Positions 1 through 7,410 of a stretch of 24,967 bases of DNA are shown here, in pieces (within the stretch, counting starts at the first letter, position 1; the number at the start of each line of letters is the position of its first letter). The notes beneath the pieces are model-generated. The model did not search any database. It worked only from the letters and a program-made list of their open reading frames with translations, and had not been told where the DNA came from. Position numbers and translations under genes: made by a program. Source of the DNA: an uncultured Fretibacterium sp. (GTDB lineage Bacteria > Synergistota > Synergistia > Synergistales > Aminobacteriaceae); the NCBI GenBank assembly GCA_937915755.1, contig CALGGR010000209.1:1-24967 (forward strand). Direction: 5' to 3'.

Positions 1-9
1 TCCGGCCAA

Positions 10-405
10 TTAAGACGGCTGGAAGCACTCGACTTCAGTCGAGTGAGGCTTCACGAGGCTGTCAACTTTCTTCTCGGTTTCAGTCCATTCTTCAGAAAGT
101 CGGGTAAACGCATTCATTGCCTTACCTGCTTCTGACTTGCGGAAGATACGGCAGAATGAGAATCTTATTTGCCGGCCAATACGGTCAAGAGCGTTGCGCC
201 TCAGTCCGAAAGCAGCAAGGTATATTTCCCCGCCCTTCTCGAAAATCACCGCGCTTCTTTCCGCGTCATCAGCTGTCTGCGCTATCTTCTCAACGGGCTC
301 AAAGTCTTCCGTGTAAGAAAGAGTTTCGTTCCCGTCATCGTAAAATACCCTGTGTCCCTCCGAAAGAGTCCTTGTGCAGAACCTGAACTCTATTTTGTCA
401 TTCAT
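10..405 (-). CDS. Hypothetical protein, partner of the dynamin-like GTPase
   Basis: A 131-residue soluble protein that I do not recognise. It is rich in charged residues, with no signal peptide or membrane segment. The first two thirds look like mixed strands (for example FRFCTRTL and AVIFEKGGEIYLAAFGL) followed by a basic stretch (GRQIRFSFCRIFRKSEAGK). Its ATG overlaps the stop codon of the GTPase gene as ATGA, so the two are very likely translationally coupled and made in fixed ratio. It may be a regulatory or effector subunit of the GTPase; this is inferred only from position. The stop lies 10 bases from the window edge, so further genes of the same operon may lie outside. Confidence 0.75.
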   Translation of the reverse strand: MNDKIEFRFCTRTLSEGHRVFYDDGNETLSYTEDFEPVEKIAQTADDAERSAVIFEKGGEIYLAAFGLRRNALDRIGRQIRFSFCRIFRKSEAGKAMNAFTRLSEEWTETEKKVDSLVKPHSTEVECFQPS

Positions 406-2678
406 TCAGCAGTCCTCCTTGTCATTGCCGGGAAATCAGCCAGTACTCTGGAAATTTCCTCAGCGTGTCTCCTTATTCCGGCTAGAGCGTCTCTCTTCTT
501 CTGTGAGCTTCCGAACTCATTTAGCCATACATCGCCCTTTATTGGACGGTACAGGCTCCTCCATTCACGTTTCAGAGCGTCTTCATCGTCCCCTGAACGT
601 ATCATGATGTCCTTGAACTCCTCAGCAATCGCAAACGCCGCGTTGTCAGGCTCATGGTAAATTCCGTTAGGGCCTCCGAATTTACTTCGCATCTCGGCGA
701 CAGCATGTTCATAAAGAAACTGCAGCATGTCCAGAATAGCTGGTGCATCGCGCGGAGTTTCCTGTGATTTATTGGCCTCATCGAGAGGGTCAAGGCAGTT
801 GAGAGCCTCACGGATTCTGTGCTGTGCGAAGCTCCTGTAATTCAGCTTCCAGCCGTCAAGAAGTTCGAGTCCGTAAAGAAGAGTCGGTGCTCTGTCGGAA
901 AGATTGTTTTCCTTTATGTACTCCGCAATACGCCCAAGAATCTCATGGTTATCACAGCCGAATTTACCGGCCAGTCCCCCCTCATGCCCAAGAGCATGGC
1001 CGAACTGATCCTTCATGGCCGTCATTACAGCGTTGAGTATATCGTCCATGTTCGCCTGCATTCTGTTGCCGAGCTGTGTACGCAGAACATGCAGAGCGTC
1101 ATAGTAAATGTCCTGAGCACCGCTTGATTGTTCTGCCTTTCGGATAAATTCCTCCGTGAACGGGAAACTTTCACCGCTCTCAGCCTCCGCAAAGATAGTC
1201 TCTATTCTCTCCTTCATTGGAATGCACGGGGTATTTCTTGCATTCCTGAGATCCGATTTTTCTCCCACAAGAGACTGTATAGTTTCTTTCAGTTCCTTCC
1301 ATAGCTTATCGAAGAGAATCCCGAACATATAGTCGTCGTCGTCATGGGCTCTTCCCTCCTGCGTCATGGCCTGAAGACGCGAGATATTTTCACGGAGCTG
1401 TGATACCGTCCTCGATATATCCTCCTGAAGATAGTCGGCATATGCTGCATCGTTGCGTTCGATATTTGCCGAGAGAAAATCAAGTGCCTTGTCGATGATC
1501 TCACGGCTAACCTCGTCTTCGTTCGTGCAGTCGGCAATCATCGTCCCCGCAACCTGAATCTGCGCGTCCCTTATCGAGTCCCTGAGAAGTCCGCACTGTG
1601 TCATGTTGTCCGCGCCCTCTCGTGAGTCCCTGTTGAAGACCCAGAATGACCAGCGTTCAATCGGCAGCTTCTCGCCCAATGCCCGCCTTGCCTGACTGTA
1701 GAGGCTGACTTCGTTGTCCTGCCAGCCTGCTCCTGCGTTAGATGGTTTCGACAGGAAGAGTACGAGGTCAACCTGATCGCTCAATGCCCTTACTAACTGC
1801 TCGGTATCTCCCTTTCGAGTGTCTCCGAGTCCCGGAAGGTCAATGAGCCTGAGTTTGCCCACGTCAGAATTTGGGAACTTGCAGAAAATTTCAACGCAGT
1901 CAACGGCCATGTGCTTAAAGAACACGCGCTCGCCTTTAGCGTTGTCCTGTGCGACGTATTCACGGATTTGACCGCGCTCAATCCTCATGGGGCTTCGTCC
2001 GAGATATTCCTGATACTGCGGCAAGTGTGCCTGAAGGTCTCGCAAGTGCTGAAGGTGGAGATTCATCTGCGTCATCGTTTCGGGGCTTGCCTTGAAAGTT
2101 CCGGGTTCAGGGAGCATCAATGACTGGAAGTCCTGAATATTTGACGGAGTGAAGAAGTCTGCCTTGTGCTGCTGAAGGTCTCGGAAATACGGGGCAACCT
2201 TCTCGTCGATGAACTGTCTCTCGGTTAAGAAGCTGACCTGCGCGTATGCCTCCGTGAGATTTGGAGTGTTGATGATGTCGGAGCGTACCCCTGTGCAGAA
2301 CGCCTGATTTCCGTCCGGGATTTCCTCTGCGCCGAGTCCTGTGATGGTTTGGAGGAGTCTGGATTTTCCCTGCCTTGCGCGCCCGATTACTGCGATGTTG
2401 AGCGTGTCGCGTGAAAATCTGTTCTGAAGGAGGGCAAGTTCATCGTTGAGTTTCCGAAGTTCGCCCAATGGCCTTGAACATGTTTCGAGAACGCCGGACA
2501 TTCCCTGAAATTCGGGGGACAGACTTTCATCGTTGAGAACGGCTTGGCAGACTGGGAGCATTCTGTCGAAGCTCGATGTAACTTTGCCGATGTTGCTGCG
2601 GATATTCTGTATATCTTCTACGAGGGGTTTGCGCCTGCTGATGATGGAGTTGATGCGTTCAGTTCTTTCCTGTCCCAT
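402..2678 (-). CDS. Dynamin-like large GTPase
   Basis: A 758-residue protein. Residues 1-90 are mainly helical and probably coiled-coil. The GTPase core follows: P-loop GRARQGKS (residues 99-106), a possible switch I Thr in CTGVRSDI (about 129) and DLPG (280-283) for the G3 motif. A clear NKxD G4 motif is missing; VFNRDSREG near 347-355 occupies that place. Residues 400-758 are long, helix-rich and unlike small GTPases, as in bacterial dynamin-family proteins. No transmembrane segment is seen, so any membrane action would be peripheral. The ATG has a GAGGTG ribosome site a few bases upstream and its own promoter. Bacterial dynamin-like proteins act in membrane remodelling and some in phage defence; which applies here is unknown. 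Confidence 0.8.
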   Translation of the reverse strand: MGQERTERINSIISRRKPLVEDIQNIRSNIGKVTSSFDRMLPVCQAVLNDESLSPEFQGMSGVLETCSRPLGELRKLNDELALLQNRFSRDTLNIAVIGRARQGKSRLLQTITGLGAEEIPDGNQAFCTGVRSDIINTPNLTEAYAQVSFLTERQFIDEKVAPYFRDLQQHKADFFTPSNIQDFQSLMLPEPGTFKASPETMTQMNLHLQHLRDLQAHLPQYQEYLGRSPMRIERGQIREYVAQDNAKGERVFFKHMAVDCVEIFCKFPNSDVGKLRLIDLPGLGDTRKGDTEQLVRALSDQVDLVLFLSKPSNAGAGWQDNEVSLYSQARRALGEKLPIERWSFWVFNRDSREGADNMTQCGLLRDSIRDAQIQVAGTMIADCTNEDEVSREIIDKALDFLSANIERNDAAYADYLQEDISRTVSQLRENISRLQAMTQEGRAHDDDDYMFGILFDKLWKELKETIQSLVGEKSDLRNARNTPCIPMKERIETIFAEAESGESFPFTEEFIRKAEQSSGAQDIYYDALHVLRTQLGNRMQANMDDILNAVMTAMKDQFGHALGHEGGLAGKFGCDNHEILGRIAEYIKENNLSDRAPTLLYGLELLDGWKLNYRSFAQHRIREALNCLDPLDEANKSQETPRDAPAILDMLQFLYEHAVAEMRSKFGGPNGIYHEPDNAAFAIAEEFKDIMIRSGDDEDALKREWRSLYRPIKGDVWLNEFGSSQKKRDALAGIRRHAEEISRVLADFPAMTRRTAE

Positions 2679-2734
2679 TGCTCACACCTCACAAGCAACA
2701 GGATAATTAACGCTACCTGTTAAAAGACAATAGG

Positions 2735-2779
2735 TTGACTTGACTTGACAATTATAGCTGCCATCATGATTTTGTCAAG
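2735..2779. repeat. Inverted repeat and tandem TTGAC repeats over the GTPase promoter
   Basis: TTGTCAAG (2772-2779) and CTTGACAA (2744-2751) form a perfect 8-bp inverted repeat with a 20-base spacer. One arm covers the -35 box and the other the edge of the -10 box and predicted start site. Three tandem copies of TTGAC (2735-2749) run into the second arm. This is the layout of a repressor operator. No candidate repressor gene lies beside it. Confidence 0.5.
2751..2778 (-). promoter_or_regulatory. Sigma70-type promoter of the GTPase operon
   Basis: Read on the minus strand: a perfect TTGACA (2778-2773), a 16-base spacer and a perfect TATAAT (2756-2751), about 75 bases before the GTPase start codon. 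It lies just after the end of rqcH, so the GTPase pair is transcribed separately from it. The near-consensus sequence predicts strong basal expression unless a repressor acts. Confidence 0.75.
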
Positions 2780-2810
2780 CTCCTTTCTGTGAAATTTATG
2801 GTTGAAAGTA

Positions 2811-4466
2811 TTATACACCGATTGCCGGATTCACCCTCAGAGTTCCCGGATTATTGTACGTTACGAGCGCAATCGTACCCGGCACAGAGCGGACGTACTT
2901 CCTCTCCGTGTAATCGACAGGAACAGACCCCGCGCCCTTCCCCGACGAATGACCCGCTGCCAACCCCGCAGCATACTCCAGAATTTCCCGACGTGTCCCT
3001 TCAAGCTCCTCGCGTTTAAGCCCGCGAATGATCACGTGCGCTCCAGGCATTTCGTGAGCGTGGAGCCAAATATCCTCCGGCCTCGCAGACTTCAGCGTAA
3101 CATACCTGTTTCCCCTCGCTGAAAGTCCCACAAGTATCGTAATTCCGTCCCTCTTTATGCTGAGATGAGGGGGAATATTCTCCTGCTTCCTTCGCTTTGG
3201 GTTACGGTTCTGAGACTTTGCGGGCGAAATCCATTCAGCAAGATCCTTCACAGCCTCCGTGAAATTCTCGGGGTCGTCAATCGCCTCAAGTAGTGAGTGC
3301 TGCTCCTTCAGCTCCGTTATAGCCGCGTTGATAGCCTCAAGCCCGGCCATGATTTCATCGGGATTGCCCTTTGCCTTACGGTAACGCTTGAAATAGCGTT
3401 CAGCATTCCGCGAGGGTGATAATTCCGGATCAAGCGAAATCGAAAGCTCCTCACCGTCCCAGTCAGTGAGTGTGATGTTCTCGGAACGTTTCGGAATCTC
3501 CCAAAGGTGAGACAATATTGCCTCGCCCTTCCGCCGGAATATCTCAGCCTCCTGACACTCTTTGAGCTGTTTTGCGAGACCGTCTCTGTGGCGTTCACGG
3601 GATTTCACGGCACGTTTGATCTTCGCGTCAATCTCATGAAGCGTCTTCTCACGTCCCTTTCGTAACAACGGAAGCAGCACCCCATACCTCGCAGCATCAA
3701 GAGGATTCCGTCCAAGCTCCTGCGTCCCTTCAAGCGGGAAATCTATGCGTGTGAGGTAATTGTTCCTGCTTACAATTCGGCATGGGACATCAGAATCAGT
3801 GTCAACAATCTTCATCAGCGCGGACTTCCACGAAACAGCGTCCCTTTCCGCCCACTGAGAAATAACGAGCCTCGTCAGCGGTCTGCCTATGCCCTTCAGG
3901 TTTTGGACATCATCAAGCCTAAGAGGTATTCCCACACTTATCTCTATGCCTTCAAACTGAGGTGGCGTTGCGTAAGAATGACCCGGAAGGATTGTCCTGT
4001 AATGATTCGTGTCGGGTGTCGAATGTCTTGCGGCCTCGTCAATTTTCCCGTTCTCGTCAAGAAGTATGAAGTTTGCGACAGGTTCAGTAATCTCAAGAAT
4101 GATGGAGTAATTCACGCTTACGCCGGCTGAAACTCTGCGCCTTGCCGAAAGTTCAAGTATCCTGTCATGATTGATCTGCCTCACGGAAAATATCTCGCCC
4201 CCGTGAGTGAGACGGCTCTTTACGGCCTCAGTGATCGAAGCGCGTGAAGGTGATATTTCGCGGAGTGCGTTAATCTCGGACTGCGAGGCTGTACACAAAC
4301 CTGCTGCCCCAGAAGTCCAAGACAGCAAGAGCCATTCTTCGCCCGAAATCTTCAGTGCCGCCCAAGAATCCCCGCCCTCAATACGATTTATGCGAAGGGG
4401 TAAAATCTTCCTTATTTCTCCCGCTAATCCTGCTACAAATTCCGGCCCGAATGCCATAATATACAT
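2811..4466 (-). CDS. rqcH: NFACT family ribosome quality control factor RqcH
   Basis: About 551 residues, the usual length for bacterial RqcH/FbpA-like NFACT proteins. RqcH binds peptidyl-tRNA-blocked 50S subunits and adds C-terminal alanine tails to stalled chains, marking them for proteolysis. The Asp-Arg pair needed for tRNA recruitment is present (NHDRILELS, D101/R102 from the first Met). The C-terminal NFACT-R domain is clear: DIWLHAHEMPGAHVIIR near residue 465 and a final LVTYNNPGTLRV. A basic coiled-coil middle region spans roughly 270-400. Two starts are possible, 4466 or Met4 at 4457; neither has a good ribosome site, probably because a TnpB element ends a few bases upstream. The older name 'fibronectin-binding protein' is misleading. 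Confidence 0.9.
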   Translation of the reverse strand: MYIMAFGPEFVAGLAGEIRKILPLRINRIEGGDSWAALKISGEEWLLLSWTSGAAGLCTASQSEINALREISPSRASITEAVKSRLTHGGEIFSVRQINHDRILELSARRRVSAGVSVNYSIILEITEPVANFILLDENGKIDEAARHSTPDTNHYRTILPGHSYATPPQFEGIEISVGIPLRLDDVQNLKGIGRPLTRLVISQWAERDAVSWKSALMKIVDTDSDVPCRIVSRNNYLTRIDFPLEGTQELGRNPLDAARYGVLLPLLRKGREKTLHEIDAKIKRAVKSRERHRDGLAKQLKECQEAEIFRRKGEAILSHLWEIPKRSENITLTDWDGEELSISLDPELSPSRNAERYFKRYRKAKGNPDEIMAGLEAINAAITELKEQHSLLEAIDDPENFTEAVKDLAEWISPAKSQNRNPKRRKQENIPPHLSIKRDGITILVGLSARGNRYVTLKSARPEDIWLHAHEMPGAHVIIRGLKREELEGTRREILEYAAGLAAGHSSGKGAGSVPVDYTERKYVRSVPGTIALVTYNNPGTLRVNPAIGV

Positions 4467-4475
4467 CTGCTACAT

Positions 4476-4620
4476 AAAAAGTGTAATTTTTGTGTTATCT
4501 TCACTTTTTCGATTGTTCCTCGTTCAATCTGTCCCTTTTCACTAACGCTACTCGGGCTTGTTCGACAGTCCGGAGGCTTAAATTCCCGCCTAGCCAGCGG
4601 TACGATATTTCTTACAGCTT
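4476..4620 (-). ncRNA. Candidate omega RNA (reRNA) of the TnpB element
   Basis: TnpB nucleases use an RNA from the 3' end of their own gene and the element end. Here the region spans the tnpB stop codon: just past the stop come paired segments GGCT/AGCC and CGGG/CCCG in the stretch with AATTTAAGCCTCCGGA, which resembles the conserved scaffold near the stop codon in related elements. An 8-bp hairpin (AAAAAGTG/CACTTTTT, 4476-4509) follows at the element end. The guide would begin just beyond, in the first codons of rqcH. Structure and limits are inferred by eye. Confidence 0.35.
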
Positions 4621-5780
4621 CTCAAATTCAATGCGGCGTTATGATCCCGATCAATCACGAATCCGCATTCTGTACACTCATAAATACGGTCTGACAGCTT
4701 CAAATCTTTCTTCACATGCCCGCATTGGGAACACGTCTTACTGCTGGCATAAAATCTGTTGACTATCCTCAGCTCTATTCCATACTTGCGGCATTTTCGC
4801 TCTAACAAAGCACGGAAGTAATAAAACTCACTTTCTGCTATTGTCCGTGATAAATGACGGTTCTTCAGCATTCCTGACACGTTCAAGTCTTCTATCGCTA
4901 TATATTCAGGCCGTGTGCTTACTATTTCATGTACAGTTTTGTTGATATAGTCATGACGTTTATTTACCAGTTTCATATACGCCCGCTGTACTTTAAGCCT
5001 TTGTTTGTCTAAGTTTGAACGTTTACACTTTTTATTCGCAGATTCCTCCTTTCGTTGCTTTAATTTATGTATCTTGCGCGCAAATTTACGCTGTTCGCGC
5101 TTCAGCCTCCGTGTCAATTTCCTTGCCTGTCCGGACTTGTTGATATTCGGATAATTTCTGCCGTCCGAGATTACAGCAAAACTCTTTACGCCTATATCAA
5201 TCCCTATGCTTTCGGATTGTGCTGCGCTTACGGAGCTTACTGTAGTTACCTCAAACAAGAATGACGCAAAATATCTCCCTGCCCGTTTTGTTATTGTTAC
5301 GCTTACTGCCTTTGCTTTTTGTGGCACATAACCGTATTCTTTGAACCGTACCCAGCCTAATGTTGGGATTTTCCCTTTATGACGCTCTATCATTATGTCT
5401 GTAGGACTATTGCGCGGAAGATACATACTTACTGGCCGTCCATTACGCCGCTTGAAGTTTGGGAAGCCTGTTTTACCCTTGAGAAAGTTTCTATAGGCTG
5501 TATCTGCATTCATTATGGATTTCTTCACAGCCTTTGATGATACTTCCCATATCCATGACTTGCCAGGATTTGCCTTCTTGTATTCGTTGTTCAGCCATTT
5601 CGAGAAAGCATAGCCCGACATATAACTTTTAGCATTGTTGCGGTAATTATCACGGTTCGTACCTATGAACAGGTTGTAGACATATCTACATACGCCCATA
5701 GTCCGCTCAATTATTTGCTTCTGTTCGCTTGTGGGCTTTAGCTCAACTTTATATGCTTGGTGTCTAAAAGTGCTGTTCAT
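4590..5780 (-). CDS. tnpB: TnpB RNA-guided nuclease (IS605 OrfB family transposase-associated)
   Basis: A full-length 396-residue TnpB. The N-terminal helix-turn-helix/WED part begins MNSTFRHQAYKVELKPTSEQ. The RuvC triad is intact: D195 (GIDIGVKSFAVISDG), E297 (AIEDLNVSGML) and the Asp of IDRDHNAALNL (377-379). A four-Cys zinc ribbon is present (C350, C353, C369, C372). TnpB cuts DNA next to a short element-specific motif when guided by the omega RNA and helps keep the element at the donor site; it does not itself catalyse transposition. All catalytic residues are kept and the frame is unbroken, so it is probably active or recently so. No serine or Y1 transposase lies beside it. Confidence 0.93.
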   Translation of the reverse strand: MNSTFRHQAYKVELKPTSEQKQIIERTMGVCRYVYNLFIGTNRDNYRNNAKSYMSGYAFSKWLNNEYKKANPGKSWIWEVSSKAVKKSIMNADTAYRNFLKGKTGFPNFKRRNGRPVSMYLPRNSPTDIMIERHKGKIPTLGWVRFKEYGYVPQKAKAVSVTITKRAGRYFASFLFEVTTVSSVSAAQSESIGIDIGVKSFAVISDGRNYPNINKSGQARKLTRRLKREQRKFARKIHKLKQRKEESANKKCKRSNLDKQRLKVQRAYMKLVNKRHDYINKTVHEIVSTRPEYIAIEDLNVSGMLKNRHLSRTIAESEFYYFRALLERKCRKYGIELRIVNRFYASSKTCSQCGHVKKDLKLSDRIYECTECGFVIDRDHNAALNLRSCKKYRTAG

Positions 5781-5845
5781 AACATAATTTTACACTATTT
5801 TATACTTAATCGACATCTAGCTATATGCTCCAATTCAAATATTTT

Positions 5846-5888
5846 TCGACATTATAATACCTTCATGCTCTATAATAATTTAAGGAGG
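5846..5888 (+). promoter_or_regulatory. Promoter and ribosome site of the FGGY kinase gene
   Basis: TATAAT at 5871-5876 with a weak -35 TCGACA (5846-5851, 19-base spacer), then a strong AAGGAGG (5882-5888) placed eight bases before the ATG. The ribosome site is convincing; the -35 assignment is tentative, and a second TATAAT lies at 5853-5858. Confidence 0.45.
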
Positions 5889-5896
5889 TTTGATTT

Positions 5897-7366
5897 ATGA
5901 AACACTATATATGTTTTGACGCAGGAACTCAGAGCGTAAAAGTTGCGGTTTATGACGAGGCGGGGGGGCAGGTAGCCGTTGACGTTAATCCCACAACGCT
6001 GAATTATCCTTATGCCGGCTGGGTTGAAATGGACGTTCACGAGTATTTCACGCTTGCATTGAAGGGAATGAAGAAGTGCGCGGAAATCATGAGGGGCAAG
6101 GGCATAGACACGTCAACAGTTCGGGCAGTAATGGGCGACGGAATAATCTGCGGGATTGCAGGAATTGACGAAAACGGGCGGGCGATTACTCCGTTCATCA
6201 ACTATCTTGACTCAAGGACGCAGGAAGATGCGGACTCACTTTCAGCCCTAAACCTCGAAATCTGGGCTAATGAGACTGGAAACCCTGAGCCTCTGTGTTT
6301 GTTCCCTGCGTTACATGCGAGGTGGCTACTCAAAAATTCACCCAACGCCGCAAAAATCAAAAAGTTCGTCCACAACGCTCCGTATATCCTGATGAACCTT
6401 GCCGGACTTAAGGCTGACGACGCTTTCATTGACTGGGGCGCAATGTCGGGCTGGGGGCTTGGCTACAACGTCATGAAAAAATCGTGGTCAGGTGAACAGC
6501 TCGGGATACTCGGAATTTCACGTGAGCTAATGCCCCGTATCGTTAAGCCTTGGGACATTATCGGCGGACTTTCCCATGAATGCGCGGAATTTACAGGCTT
6601 CCCGGAAGGAACGCCGATTTGCGCGGGCGCGGGGGACACAATGCAGTCGCTTCTTGCGTGCGGAGTTCATGAGCCGGGCCATGCTGTCGATGTTGCGGGA
6701 ACATGCTCTATGTTCTGCATCTCAACGGGCGGAATCGTTCCCGGTCTCAGCAAAAAGGGTAACGGCCTAATCTTCAACAGCGGTACATTGCCTGATACAT
6801 ATTTCTATTGGGGCTTTGTGAGGACGGGCGGGCTTGCGCTGCGATGGTTCAGGGACAACGTTTGCAACAAGGCGGGCGATGACTCGTACTATGACTATCT
6901 CAGCGACGGCGCGTCGAAATTAGAGAATGGCTCGGAGGGCGTGAGGTTCCTTCCATGGCTGACGGGAGGGCCTGAAGGTTTCAGGGAAGTACACGGCTGC
7001 TTCATCAACATGGGAATGAACACGAATCAGTTTGTTCTTTGGCGGGCTGTACTTGAGGCAATCGCGGGCGAATACTCGGAGATTGCGGAACGTTCGCGGA
7101 AAGCCGGGACTCCTGTTGACAGGGTGATAATCACTGAGGGAGGAAGCAGGTCTCCGTTGTGGAATCAGATTAAGGCTGACATGATTCGGGCTGAGACTTT
7201 GACGCTGAAGACAGGTGGCGCGCTTGCTACGAATGCGGTTACGGGTGCTTATGCTGTGGGTGATGTTTCTGACATGGCCGCGAGGGTTCACGAGGGATTG
7301 ACCGAGACGGGGAGATATACGCCGGGAGAGAAGTTGACGCTTCCTGAGATTCCGTTCAAACTGTAA
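5897..7366 (+). CDS. FGGY family carbohydrate kinase (xylulokinase-like)
   Basis: A 489-residue cytoplasmic sugar kinase, typical FGGY length, that phosphorylates a sugar or polyol with ATP. The N-terminal phosphate-binding loop is DAGTQSVKVAVYD (residues 8-20). The substrate-contact pair falls in NYLDSRTQ (D105, R107). The catalytic-base Asp is in CAGAGDTMQSLLACG (D247), and the second nucleotide motif is ITEGGSRSPLWNQI. The sugar cannot be told from sequence; xylulose, ribulose, gluconate or a related polyol are all possible. It faces a convergent permease/hydrolase pair controlled by a LysR regulator, which may belong to the same pathway. It has its own promoter divergent from the TnpB element, and it ends at a shared bidirectional terminator. 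Confidence 0.85.
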   Translation: MKHYICFDAGTQSVKVAVYDEAGGQVAVDVNPTTLNYPYAGWVEMDVHEYFTLALKGMKKCAEIMRGKGIDTSTVRAVMGDGIICGIAGIDENGRAITPFINYLDSRTQEDADSLSALNLEIWANETGNPEPLCLFPALHARWLLKNSPNAAKIKKFVHNAPYILMNLAGLKADDAFIDWGAMSGWGLGYNVMKKSWSGEQLGILGISRELMPRIVKPWDIIGGLSHECAEFTGFPEGTPICAGAGDTMQSLLACGVHEPGHAVDVAGTCSMFCISTGGIVPGLSKKGNGLIFNSGTLPDTYFYWGFVRTGGLALRWFRDNVCNKAGDDSYYDYLSDGASKLENGSEGVRFLPWLTGGPEGFREVHGCFINMGMNTNQFVLWRAVLEAIAGEYSEIAERSRKAGTPVDRVIITEGGSRSPLWNQIKADMIRAETLTLKTGGALATNAVTGAYAVGDVSDMAARVHEGLTETGRYTPGEKLTLPEIPFKL

Positions 7367-7372
7367 GAAAAC

Positions 7373-7399
7373 GCCTCCTCATGGTTTGCACGGGGAGGC
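7373..7399. terminator. Bidirectional terminator between kinase and permease
   Basis: GCCTCCTC (7373-7380) pairs with GGGGAGGC (7392-7399) around an 11-base loop, with one T-G wobble. The hairpin lies in the 44 bases between two convergent genes. T-rich sequence follows on the minus strand (GTTTTC), less so on the plus strand. Confidence 0.6.
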
Positions 7400-7410
7400 A
7401 GATATTCATT

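Larger units (their letters stand above)
4472..5805 (-). mobile_element. TnpB-only insertion element (IS605/IS607-like)
   Basis: A complete tnpB without a tnpA transposase. Imperfect inverted copies of one AT-rich sequence lie at the two ends: about 4473-4498 (ATAAAAAGTGTAA, then TGTTAT) and the reverse complement of about 5779-5804 (ATAAAATAGTGTAA, then TGTTAT). Base use inside is AT-richer than the flanks. It sits between the divergent kinase promoter and rqcH. The exact ends and target site are not resolved; the stated limits are my best estimate. The element could only move if a TnpA is supplied in trans. Confidence 0.5.
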
